Source of the DNA: Clostridiales bacterium UBA929
Lineage (GTDB): Bacteria > Bacillota > Clostridia > Oscillospirales > UBA929
DNA length: 7,863 nt
Assembly (NCBI GenBank): GCA_002293625.1
Contig: DBDP01000079.1
Coordinates: forward strand, 1,583 to 9,445
Reading direction: 5' to 3'
Both the position numbers and the translations under genes were made by a program. Position 1 is the stretch's first letter, and every line of letters begins with the position of its first letter. Below are positions 1 to 5,974 of this stretch, piece after piece. The notes under the pieces are model-generated. The model was given only the letters and a program-made list of their open reading frames with translations. It made no database searches and was not told where the DNA came from.

Positions 1-651
1 AATCAGGCGATATGCGTTGTATGCGACGGCATGGGCGGCGCGAAATCCGGCAATGTGGCGTCCCAAATGGCGGCGGACGTGTTCATGGATGAAATGCGCC
101 TGCAAGCGAAGCCCGGGATGAGTCCCAAAGCAATCCGAACCGCGATGGCGTCGTCGGTCGCGGCGTCCAACAGGCGAGTTTACGAAAAAGCGCAATCGGG
201 TTCTGATTTCTATGGTATGGGAACAACGCTCGTCGGGGCGGCGGTATCGCGCAACGGCGCGTTAATCATCAATGTGGGCGACAGCCGCGCGTATCTGGCG
301 GACGAGCAGGGGATAACGCAGATTACCCGCGACCATTCGCTGGTGGAGGATCTGATCGCGAAGGGTGAGTTGACCCGCGAGGAGGCTAAAATCCATCCGA
401 GCAAGAACCTCATTACCCGCGCGCTCGGAACCGAAGCCGCCGTCATCCCCGACCTGTTTTCGGTCGAGTTGAAAGAGGGCGACTTCCTGCTGCTCTGCAC
501 GGATGGGTTGAGCAATATGGTGGAAGATCAGGAGATTCTCTTTGAGATTCTGCACGGCGGCGATCCTTCGAATTGCTGCGAGCGGCTGATAAATCTGGCG
601 AACGAGCGCGGCGGACCGGATAACATAACGATTGCTTTGATACGGATTTAG
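1..651 (+). CDS. prpC: PP2C-family protein Ser/Thr phosphatase, PrpC-like (5' partial)
   Basis: Metal-dependent phosphatase expected to remove phosphate from Ser/Thr residues phosphorylated by the kinase encoded next door. The window opens inside the gene: the frame is open from base 1 and 216 residues are visible, so roughly 25-30 N-terminal residues are missing (family length about 240-250). The ATG at 31 lies inside the metal-binding DGMGG motif (residues 9-13) and cannot be the start. Other PP2C landmarks in order: GMGTTLVGAAV (72-82), NVGDSRAYL (91-99), the TRDHSL segment (109-114), the flap region ending NLITRALG (136-143), the CTDGL metal site (Asp168) and GGPDNITI (204-211, Asp207). 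It looks catalytically intact, although the first metal-site Asp near the N terminus lies off the window. The stop is followed after 21 nt by prkC, the usual Firmicutes pairing of phosphatase and kinase. Confidence 0.95.
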   Translation, partial: NQAICVVCDGMGGAKSGNVASQMAADVFMDEMRLQAKPGMSPKAIRTAMASSVAASNRRVYEKAQSGSDFYGMGTTLVGAAVSRNGALIINVGDSRAYLADEQGITQITRDHSLVEDLIAKGELTREEAKIHPSKNLITRALGTEAAVIPDLFSVELKEGDFLLLCTDGLSNMVEDQEILFEILHGGDPSNCCERLINLANERGGPDNITIALIRI

Positions 652-672
652 CAAGCGTTAACGGAGGACTGT

Positions 673-2805
673 ATGGATAAGTATATTGGGAAGATGCTGG
701 ATAACCGGTATGAGATCCTTGAAATCATGGGGATCGGCGGGATGGCGTATGTGTATAAAGCGCGCTGTCATCTGCTCAACCGGTTGGTAGCCGTCAAGAT
801 TCTCAAGGAGGAGTTCGCGAGCGACGACGATTTTCGCCGGCGCTTTCATGCGGAAAGCCAGGCCGTAGCCATGCTGGGGCATCCCAACATCGTCGCGGTA
901 TACGATGTGTCCCGAACCTCCGAGCTGGAATACATCGTCATGGAGCTGATTGACGGCATTACCCTCAAGCAGTACATGCAAAAGAAGGGGCTGCTGAGCT
1001 GGCGCGAGGCGCTCCATTTCGTCATTCAAATCGTCAAGGCGCTCTCCCACGCCCACAGCCGCGGCATCATCCACCGCGATATCAAACCGCACAACATCAT
1101 GATTCTGCGGGACGGCAGTGTCAAGGTTGCCGACTTCGGAATCGCCCGCTTCGCCTCCAAGCAAAACACCCTGACGCAGGAGGCGCTGGGTTCGGTACAC
1201 TATATCTCGCCGGAACAGGCGCGGGGCAGCCACATAGACGCGCGGAGCGACCTCTACTCGGTCGGCGTGGTGCTTTATGAGATGTTAACCGAGCGGCTGC
1301 CGTTTGAGGGCGATTCGCCGGTTTCTGTGGCGCTGCAGCATATCAACTCGCTGCCGCTCACGCCGCGCGAAGTGAATCCCGAGATTCCCGAAGCGCTGGA
1401 GATGATTATCATCAAGGCGATGGCACCCAAGCTCACGCAGCGTTACGCCTCCGCCGAAGACATGCTGCGCGACTTGGAGGAGTTTCGCAAGAACCCGGCT
1501 ATTTCCTTTGAGTATGACGTCAGCGAACTGAAGACGCCGAGCGACGGGCAGACGGACGAGCCGACACGGTCATTGCCGGGCGGCGGCGCGCGCTCAACGG
1601 GTGTCAAGCTGGATCCGAAGCGCGAGGAAGAGGAACGTAAGCGGATCCGTAAAGAGATGATCGCCGAGGAAAACCACAAAACGCGCAAAGCAAGCAATCT
1701 GATAGCGATGCTGTGTGCCGTTTTGGGTGTATTGGGTTTGGTTGCCGTGTTGGGGTTCGTAATCGTCAATCTGGTGGGCGACGCCATCACGGACGATAAC
1801 GCGAGCGAGATTGAAATACCGAATTTTCAAGGCAAAGACTACACAACTGAATTCGCCGAAAGTTTGCTTTCGGATGAATACAACGCGTTCTCTTTCAGTT
1901 TCAACTGGGAAAACAACGATGTGTACGAGATCAATAAAATTATCGATCAAGATCCGAAGCCGGGAATGCTGGGCAGAGACGGAGACGAAAAGATAAAGAT
2001 AACGCTTACCATCAGCAGCGGGCGCGAGATGATTACACTGGAAAACTTAGTCGGTATGGATGAACACGCGGCGCAGATTTGGCTTGAGAACAACAATCTG
2101 CGGGTGCGGAAAGAGCAGGTTAAAAACGACGACGTTCCGCGCGGTTCGGTCATCAGCATGCAACCGGCGGCGTTCGAGCAGGTATTCCGCGATACCGAGG
2201 TTCTCCTCTTCATCAGCTTAGGTGAGGATATTATTCAGGTTGCGATGCCCGACTTGCTTACCCTTCCTACGTATGAAAACCAAGCCAGAGAGACGCTGGC
2301 ATACTATAATCTGATCCCGAATTTTATCGTCGTACCCAGTGAAGAGCCGGCGGGTCTGGTTCTCCGGCAGAGCGTACCCGCCGGGGAACTGCTCCCCGAA
2401 GGCAGCGAGATTGACATCGAGATCAGCGAAGGACCGCCGGAATTGCCGTCGCCGTCGCCCGATGAACCCTCGCCGTCATCCGATGAACCGTCCCCATCCG
2501 AAGTTACCCCCAGCCCAAGCGCTGACGGGGGTGACCCCGTAACGCCGCCACCGGATGAGACGCCGTCTCCGAAACCTCCTGATATTCAAGCCTCCACCAT
2601 AACAAGAGACATTAGTTTGCCGCCGGACGCTATGGGTACGGTGCATGTGCAAATCTATCAAAACGATGTGTTGATTTTTGATCAAATCTGCAACGTGGGG
2701 GATCCGAATCCGTCCGTCACCATTACAGGGTATCCCGATGACATCATCAAGGTGCTGTTTGACGGAGAAGAGTACTATACAAATAAATTTGAAGACCTTC
2801 TCTGA
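673..2805 (+). CDS. prkC: PASTA-domain membrane Ser/Thr protein kinase PrkC
   Basis: Transmembrane kinase thought to sense peptidoglycan fragments outside the cell and phosphorylate proteins inside. The start is set by GGAGG at 663-667, 5 nt before ATG. Kinase domain about residues 12-270: glycine loop GIGGMAYV (20-27), Lys42 in AVKIL, likely helix-C Glu61, HRDIKPHN (134-141, catalytic Asp136), DFG (154-156), activation-loop Thr166 and Thr168, SPE (179-181). A charged juxtamembrane region (about 290-340) leads to one membrane helix (about 342-368). Outside are three PASTA repeats (about 379-449, 452-517, 522-587), then a Pro/Ser/Asp-Glu linker with repeated DEPSPS units (588-637) and a 73-residue C-terminal segment that I do not recognise. 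At 710 residues it is longer than typical three-PASTA kinases (about 650) because of that tail. It lies between its phosphatase and rsgA in an apparent operon. All catalytic residues are present, so it should be active. Confidence 0.96.
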   Translation: MDKYIGKMLDNRYEILEIMGIGGMAYVYKARCHLLNRLVAVKILKEEFASDDDFRRRFHAESQAVAMLGHPNIVAVYDVSRTSELEYIVMELIDGITLKQYMQKKGLLSWREALHFVIQIVKALSHAHSRGIIHRDIKPHNIMILRDGSVKVADFGIARFASKQNTLTQEALGSVHYISPEQARGSHIDARSDLYSVGVVLYEMLTERLPFEGDSPVSVALQHINSLPLTPREVNPEIPEALEMIIIKAMAPKLTQRYASAEDMLRDLEEFRKNPAISFEYDVSELKTPSDGQTDEPTRSLPGGGARSTGVKLDPKREEEERKRIRKEMIAEENHKTRKASNLIAMLCAVLGVLGLVAVLGFVIVNLVGDAITDDNASEIEIPNFQGKDYTTEFAESLLSDEYNAFSFSFNWENNDVYEINKIIDQDPKPGMLGRDGDEKIKITLTISSGREMITLENLVGMDEHAAQIWLENNNLRVRKEQVKNDDVPRGSVISMQPAAFEQVFRDTEVLLFISLGEDIIQVAMPDLLTLPTYENQARETLAYYNLIPNFIVVPSEEPAGLVLRQSVPAGELLPEGSEIDIEISEGPPELPSPSPDEPSPSSDEPSPSEVTPSPSADGGDPVTPPPDETPSPKPPDIQASTITRDISLPPDAMGTVHVQIYQNDVLIFDQICNVGDPNPSVTITGYPDDIIKVLFDGEEYYTNKFEDLL

Positions 2806-2806
2806 T

Positions 2807-3658
2807 ATGACAGGCCGGATTATCTGCTCGGTCAGCGGATTTTATACAGTCGACATTGGCGCGGAGACGGTCCTCTGTCACGCGCGGGGTATATTCCGTA
2901 AGCGGGGCATCGCTCCGCTTACGGGCGATTTTGTGACCATTGTGCGAAATGCTGACGGATCGGGTTCCATCACCGAGGTGTCGGAACGAAAAAACGAACT
3001 GGTACGTCCGCCGGTCTGCAATATCGATACGCTGCTGATTCTTATTTCGGAGGCGACACCGCGAACCGATCCGTTTGTGATTGACAAAATGGCGGCAATG
3101 GCTGCTTGGCGCGGAGTCGAAGTGGTTTTATTCCTCAATAAGTGTGACCTCGCGCCGGGAGAGCTGTATTGGGATATATACCGGCAGACGGGTTTCCCGG
3201 TGCTGCGGGGCAGCGCGTTGACCGGCGATGGGGTCGAAGCCCTGTGGCCGTTGATTTCGGGGAAATGTATCGCGCTGGCTGGGAACTCCGGCGTGGGGAA
3301 ATCCGAACTGATGGGAGCGCTGGACGGAAGCAGAACATATAAAACCGGCGAGGTGAGCGAGCGGCTTGGGCGGGGTCGGCACACAACACGCCATGTGGAG
3401 CTTGCGCGGCTGCCGAACGGCGTTTTGGCAGCCGACACCCCGGGATTCGCCGCGCTGGATACTCTTGAGACGATTCCTCCCGTTGAATTGGGATCATGCT
3501 TCCCGGAGTTTCGCCCGTATCTGTCAGAATGCCGCTTTGCGGGGTGCCTGCACGGGGAAGGGCAAAAAGACTGCGCGGTGCGAAATGCCGTGGAAGCGGG
3601 GAGCATCGGCGCGTCACGGTATGCAAGCTACTTGCGTCTGCTTACGGAATCGATGTGA
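2807..3658 (+). CDS. rsgA: Small-ribosomal-subunit biogenesis GTPase RsgA (YloQ/CpgA)
   Basis: Late-acting GTPase that checks maturation of the 30S subunit. The 283 residues show an N-terminal OB-fold (about 1-65) and a circularly permuted G domain with motifs in the order G4-G5-G1-G2-G3: NKCD (111-114), a GSALTG segment as likely G5 (135-140), P-loop GNSGVGKS (159-166), GRGRHTTRH (188-196) and DTPG (210-213). The C-terminal zinc knuckle uses Cys242, Cys247, His249 and Cys256. The ATG at 2807 is 1 nt after the prkC stop and gives the usual MxGRI...GFY N terminus; the frame extends upstream to 2678, but those residues overlap prkC and are not RsgA-like. No strong ribosome binding site precedes it, so translation is probably coupled to prkC. 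Its B. subtilis homologue CpgA is a PrkC substrate, so kinase, phosphatase and target may share this operon. It is the last gene before the terminator. Confidence 0.95.
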   Translation: MTGRIICSVSGFYTVDIGAETVLCHARGIFRKRGIAPLTGDFVTIVRNADGSGSITEVSERKNELVRPPVCNIDTLLILISEATPRTDPFVIDKMAAMAAWRGVEVVLFLNKCDLAPGELYWDIYRQTGFPVLRGSALTGDGVEALWPLISGKCIALAGNSGVGKSELMGALDGSRTYKTGEVSERLGRGRHTTRHVELARLPNGVLAADTPGFAALDTLETIPPVELGSCFPEFRPYLSECRFAGCLHGEGQKDCAVRNAVEAGSIGASRYASYLRLLTESM

Positions 3659-3750
3659 GACAGGCACACACATTTTATTTATTGAAAATTACCGAATGAA
3701 ACTGGGCGCTTTTTGACGGAAACCTCTCAAACACGAACCATTTTTTGATG

Positions 3751-3781
3751 AAGCCGTATACTGTGGTATACGGCTTTTTTT
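3751..3781 (+). terminator. Rho-independent terminator of the prpC-prkC-rsgA operon
   Basis: A perfect 11-bp stem, AAGCCGTATAC (3751-3761) with GTATACGGCTT (3766-3776), closes a TGTG loop and runs into a 7-T stretch (3775-3781). It sits 92 nt after the rsgA stop. The stretch between (3659-3750) shows no convincing gene. The opposite strand lacks a T tract after the stem, so it should work only on the plus strand. Confidence 0.93.
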
Positions 3782-3807
3782 GCTGAGACGGAGGGGAGGC
3801 GGCGGGA

Positions 3808-3993
3808 ATCGGGAACAAGGGGCGTAATCGGTGGTGGCACAAAAGACCCCGCCGCATCAGACCGACCTTTCTGCTGGGTGCCGTTGCGGCGTGTCTCTTT
3901 CTCGCGATTATCTTTCCGTATGGGTTCATCATGATGATGGTCGGTGTGATGCTGGCGCTTTTGGGACTCTACTTTTTCTGCAACTGGAGATAA
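3808..3993 (+). CDS. Putative small basic two-helix membrane protein, start codon uncertain
   Basis: I do not recognise the family. The frame is open from 3787 to the TAA at 3991-3993. Counting from the ATC at 3808, it reads 61 residues: a strongly basic N terminus (NKGRNRWWHKRPRRIRP, 3-19), a hydrophobic helix (about 20-36), a PYG turn (37-39), a second hydrophobic helix (about 40-58) and a short CNWR tail. This is the layout of a helical-hairpin membrane protein with its basic end in the cytoplasm. A strong purine-rich ribosome binding site (GGAGGGGAGG, 3790-3799) lies 8 nt before ATC 3808, but no ATG, GTG or TTG exists in frame before the first helix; the first ATG is at 3931 inside helix 2. 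It may use a rare ATC start, carry a sequence error or frameshift, or be a decaying gene. It begins directly after the rsgA terminator and no promoter of its own is visible. Confidence 0.42.
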   Translation: MGNKGRNRWWHKRPRRIRPTFLLGAVAACLFLAIIFPYGFIMMMVGVMLALLGLYFFCNWR

Positions 3994-4031
3994 AAGAAGT
4001 GTTGAGAATTGCGTGTTCGCCGAAGGCGAAC
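3993..4031 (+). repeat. 39-bp perfect direct repeat, copy 1
   Basis: Starts AAAGAAGTGTTGAG, overlapping the TAA of the small membrane ORF, and ends in a perfect palindrome GTTCGCC-GAA-GGCGAAC (4015-4031). An identical 39-base copy lies at 4106-4144. This copy forms the left end of the larger unit at 4000-4098. Confidence 0.95.
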
Positions 4032-4098
4032 GAGCGCAGCGCTTGCGAGCAGGCGCCTCTGGCGCGGTGTCGCAAGCCGGAGCGGGCAATTATCAACA
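4000..4098. repeat. 99-bp REP/MITE-like palindromic unit with terminal inverted repeats
   Basis: The ends are near-perfect inverted repeats: TGTTGAGAATTGC (4000-4012) and GCAATTATCAACA (4086-4098), matching at 12 of 13 positions. Inside lie two further hairpins: GTTCGCC/GGCGAAC (4015-4031, loop GAA), and a compound stem with GCTTGCGA (4041-4048) pairing TCGCAAGC (4070-4077) and GCGCC (4053-4057) pairing GGCGC (4061-4065) around a TCT loop. Folded, this gives a three-arm structure. It encodes no transposase, so if mobile it would depend on an enzyme elsewhere. I see no convincing target-site duplication. Confidence 0.7.
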
Positions 4099-4105
4099 TG
4101 CCAAG

Positions 4106-4144
4106 AAAGAAGTGTTGAGAATTGCGTGTTCGCCGAAGGCGAAC
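4106..4144 (+). repeat. 39-bp perfect direct repeat, copy 2
   Basis: Identical to 3993-4031, including the hairpin (4128-4144). After base 4144 it departs from copy 1 and runs into a different hairpin (4150-4176), so the right end of the 99-bp unit is missing. It looks like a truncated or composite copy. Confidence 0.93.
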
Positions 4145-4149
4145 AGCGA

Positions 4150-4176
4150 TGTAGGGTGCGCCGCCCTCGGCGCACC
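4150..4176. repeat. Second hairpin repeat type, copy upstream of spoVM
   Basis: A TGTA lead is followed by a perfect 9-bp stem, GGTGCGCCG (4155-4163) with CGGCGCACC (4168-4176), and a CCCT loop. The same sequence recurs in inverted orientation at 7584-7609. There is no T tract, so it is not an ordinary terminator. It ends 21 nt before the spoVM ribosome binding site. Confidence 0.85.
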
Positions 4177-4213
4177 GCCGGATCTTTACCCCATGTGAAA
4201 GGAGGCGGCCGCG

Positions 4214-4297
4214 ATGAAGATTATGGTTTGGAATTCCCCGAGATTTCTTAGAGGCTTACTGCGGGGACTGTTCGGCATTCGCAAAGAGAAAGACTAA
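4214..4297 (+). CDS. spoVM: Stage V sporulation protein M (SpoVM), 27-residue membrane-curvature peptide
   Basis: SpoVM is a tiny amphipathic helix that recognises the convex outer surface of the forespore and anchors the SpoIVA coat base there. The frame gives MKIMVWNSPRFLRGLL followed by RGLFGIRKEKD. Against B. subtilis SpoVM as I recall it (26 residues), the shared positions are Met1, Lys2, Pro9, Phe11, Leu12, Gly14, Arg17 and Gly21, plus a charged C terminus ending in Asp; Pro9 is known to matter for function. Hydrophobic and basic residues are spaced as expected for an amphipathic helix. AAAGGAGG (4198-4205) sits 8 nt before ATG, a near-ideal ribosome binding site. Position also fits: in B. 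subtilis spoVM lies downstream of prpC-prkC-cpgA, and here its partner spoIVA is nearby. Expected to be made in the mother cell under sigma-E, although I see no clear promoter just upstream. Length-filtered gene callers would miss it. Confidence 0.9.
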   Translation: MKIMVWNSPRFLRGLLRGLFGIRKEKD

Positions 4298-4360
4298 AAA
4301 GAAGCTCTATACAACACCATGTTCGTCGCAGACGAACGGGCGCAACACTCGCGAACAGGG
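4298..4360 (+). repeat. Degenerate third copy of the palindromic repeat
   Basis: Right after the spoVM stop comes AAAGAAG, as in the 39-bp repeats, then an unrelated stretch, then 4321-4360, which matches 4015-4054 at 31 of 40 bases. The hairpin is still perfect, GTTCGTC-GCA-GACGAAC (4321-4337): the C-G pair at the sixth stem position of copy 1 is replaced by T-A on both sides, which suggests that the structure is kept. Confidence 0.75.
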
Positions 4361-4369
4361 TAGATACTG

Positions 4370-4409
4370 ACCCCCCATCTTCGGATGCGGGGGTTGTTTT
4401 TTTGTTTTT
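4370..4409 (+). terminator. Rho-independent terminator downstream of spoVM, UUCG loop
   Basis: ACCCCCCATC (4370-4379) pairs with GATGCGGGGGT (4384-4394), with one bulged C at 4388. The loop is TTCG closed by C-G, the extra-stable tetraloop type. A T-rich run (4394-4409, broken by single Gs) follows. It separates spoVM from sipL-spoIVA, implying that sipL has its own promoter. Confidence 0.88.
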
Positions 4410-4410
4410 G

Positions 4411-4440
4411 GACATATCGAAACATCTTGGACAATATACT
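4411..4440 (+). promoter_or_regulatory. Possible sigma-E-like promoter for sipL-spoIVA
   Basis: GACATATC (4411-4418) and AATATACT (4433-4440), 14 nt apart, resemble the -35 and -10 of mother-cell sigma-E promoters, with 5 of 8 bases matching the CATACAAT-type -10. TATACT (4435-4440) could instead be a sigma-A -10, but no good -35 sits at the right distance. The site lies between a terminator and sipL, where a promoter is needed, and sipL and spoIVA are sigma-E genes in studied species. The motif match itself is weak. Confidence 0.4.
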
Positions 4441-4470
4441 GTGACAAGCAGTGTGTAAGGAGGAAAGAGC

Positions 4471-5961
4471 ATGGAACTGAAAAAGCAAACGTTCCTGTAT
4501 TATCAAACCGTGCTGGACGCGTCCAGCGCGCCCGAGGTTACCGCGGATATGATCGTCCCTGACTCATACCCTGATATGGTAAGTGTGGTAAGCGCCACGG
4601 GTCAGGCGTGCGTCAAGGAAAAGGTTCTGCGGGACGACCGGCTGGATTTAACGGGAATGGTGAGAGTGGGAGTGCTTTACAGGCCGGAGGGGGAAGACGG
4701 CCTGCGAAAGCTGGATGTCGTCATTCCGTTCAACCATGTCTTTGACGGCCGCTTCCCCCACCAAAGCGAAGCGTTTTGCGATGTACGGCTTTTGGAGACG
4801 GAAACGAGAGCGGTCAATCCCCGGAAGGTTTCGGTGCTGTGCAGACTGAGCATTCGGGCGGTTATCTTCGCACCCGTGGAGATGGCGGTGCCCACGGAAG
4901 TAACGGAACCGTGCGAAGTCCGCAAGAAGACATGCACTGCGTATATCCCGACCGCCGTTAAGTGCAAAGGGTTCACCGTCAACGAAAGCGTGGAGATTCC
5001 CGCGTCGAGACCGCCGGTTGACGAGATCGTCGTCGCGCGGCCGAGCATGTCCGTGACCGACGTGAAAACAGTCGGCAATAAAGCGGTATTCAAGGGCGCG
5101 GTCACGCTTAACATTCTCTATCTCAGCGGCGGGGAACCGGTTTGCGCGGAGCATGAGTTCTCCCTTTCGCAAATTATGGATATGGACGGGCTGGATGACG
5201 GTGCCACGGTCGATCTTGGATTACGGGTTACCGGTCTTGAAATGGATGTGGGCAATGGATTGGGCGGTGAATCGCGTCAGATTGCCGTTTCGTTGCACTT
5301 AGACGCGCAAGCCGCGGCATATATGGAACGAAAGCTGGAAGCGATCACGGATCTTTACAGCACATCGTCGGTTTTGAATCTGCAAATGGAGCCGCTTCAA
5401 CTTACAGAGCTCGCGGAGCGCGGCGTTCGTAAACAGCCTGTGCGTGAGACGCTGGAGACGGGTGAGGACGTACAGTTTATCATCGACACCTGCGTTGCGC
5501 TCGGTCCGGTAACACGCTTTGAAAATGACGATATGGGCTGCGAAGCGTATATCAACGTGCTGTACTCGGCGGGCGGCGGAGAAATAAAATGCCTCGAGCG
5601 CAGGATTGAGATTCCCGCGGGACTGGACGCGGAAAACGCGCGGATTGTCAGCTGTCAGGCGGGGGAGGTGACGACGGCGCCTTCATCGGGCAGCATGGAG
5701 CTGCGCTTCACGGTGGACTATGTCTTCCAAACAACAAAAGACTTCAAACTGATGACGGTAGGCGGCGTTACGGAAGATGAAACGGCGGAGAAGCCCGCGC
5801 GTGCGAGCGTTGTGCTTCGCAGATGCCACGAGGACGAGGAGTTATGGGATATCGCCAAACGGTACAACACCACGATCGGCGAATTGTGTCTTGCCAATGG
5901 GCTGGAAGATAGCGAGGCTTTGCCCGACGGACGGCTTCTGCTGATTCCTAAGAAACGGTAG
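4471..5961 (+). CDS. sipL: SipL-like spore coat morphogenetic protein (DUF3794 repeats plus LysM)
   Basis: SipL binds SpoIVA and is needed to hold the coat around the forespore in Clostridioides difficile, where it plays the part of Bacillus SpoVID. The 496 residues lack a signal peptide or membrane helix, as expected for a mother-cell cytosolic protein. Three beta-rich DUF3794-type segments can be seen at about 28-130 (with PDSYPDMVSVVSATG), 178-280 (EIVVARPSMSVTDVKTV...NILY) and 325-425 (EDVQFIIDTCVALGP...INVLY). A C-terminal LysM domain spans about 450-494 (DEELWDIAKRYNTTIGELCLANGL, ending LLIPKK). The order and total length agree with SipL (about 520). In SipL the LysM domain is reported to bind SpoIVA rather than glycan. 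AAGGAGG (4457-4463) lies 7 nt before ATG. The stop is 13 nt before spoIVA, so the two partners are probably one transcript. Other DUF3794/LysM proteins exist in Clostridia, but adjacency to spoIVA favours SipL. Confidence 0.88.
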   Translation: MELKKQTFLYYQTVLDASSAPEVTADMIVPDSYPDMVSVVSATGQACVKEKVLRDDRLDLTGMVRVGVLYRPEGEDGLRKLDVVIPFNHVFDGRFPHQSEAFCDVRLLETETRAVNPRKVSVLCRLSIRAVIFAPVEMAVPTEVTEPCEVRKKTCTAYIPTAVKCKGFTVNESVEIPASRPPVDEIVVARPSMSVTDVKTVGNKAVFKGAVTLNILYLSGGEPVCAEHEFSLSQIMDMDGLDDGATVDLGLRVTGLEMDVGNGLGGESRQIAVSLHLDAQAAAYMERKLEAITDLYSTSSVLNLQMEPLQLTELAERGVRKQPVRETLETGEDVQFIIDTCVALGPVTRFENDDMGCEAYINVLYSAGGGEIKCLERRIEIPAGLDAENARIVSCQAGEVTTAPSSGSMELRFTVDYVFQTTKDFKLMTVGGVTEDETAEKPARASVVLRRCHEDEELWDIAKRYNTTIGELCLANGLEDSEALPDGRLLLIPKKR

Positions 5962-5974
5962 GGGAGTGAAACAG

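Noticed and set aside
658..1233. Long minus-strand open frame opposite the prkC kinase domain
   Set aside because: It is a shadow of the plus-strand coding frame, with no ribosome binding site and no recognisable protein, while the plus strand has clear kinase motifs.
2678..2806. Upstream extension of rsgA
   Set aside because: The extra residues overlap the end of prkC in another frame and do not resemble RsgA; ATG 2807 gives the normal N terminus.
3713..3742. TTGACG as a -35 of a promoter before the small membrane ORF
   Set aside because: No acceptable -10 lies 16-18 nt downstream, and any transcript would pass straight through the terminator at 3751-3781.
4000..4098. Possible integron attC site, given GTTGAG...TCAAC ends
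   Set aside because: The ends do not fit the GTTRRRY and RYYYAAC cores, and no integrase or cassette pattern is present.
3993..4144. Possible CRISPR array from the two identical 39-base repeats
   Set aside because: There are only two copies, separated by 74 bases of structured, palindromic sequence instead of a uniform spacer, and no cas genes are seen.
4009..4251. Open frames of 61-95 codons across the repeat region
   Set aside because: They run through the palindromes, are rich in Arg/Ala as expected from GC-rich repeat sequence, overlap each other and the spoVM start, and lack ribosome binding sites.
5966..5974. GTG start for spoIVA
   Set aside because: It lies within the ribosome binding site; ATG 5975 has proper spacing and gives the Bacillus-like start and the 492-residue length.
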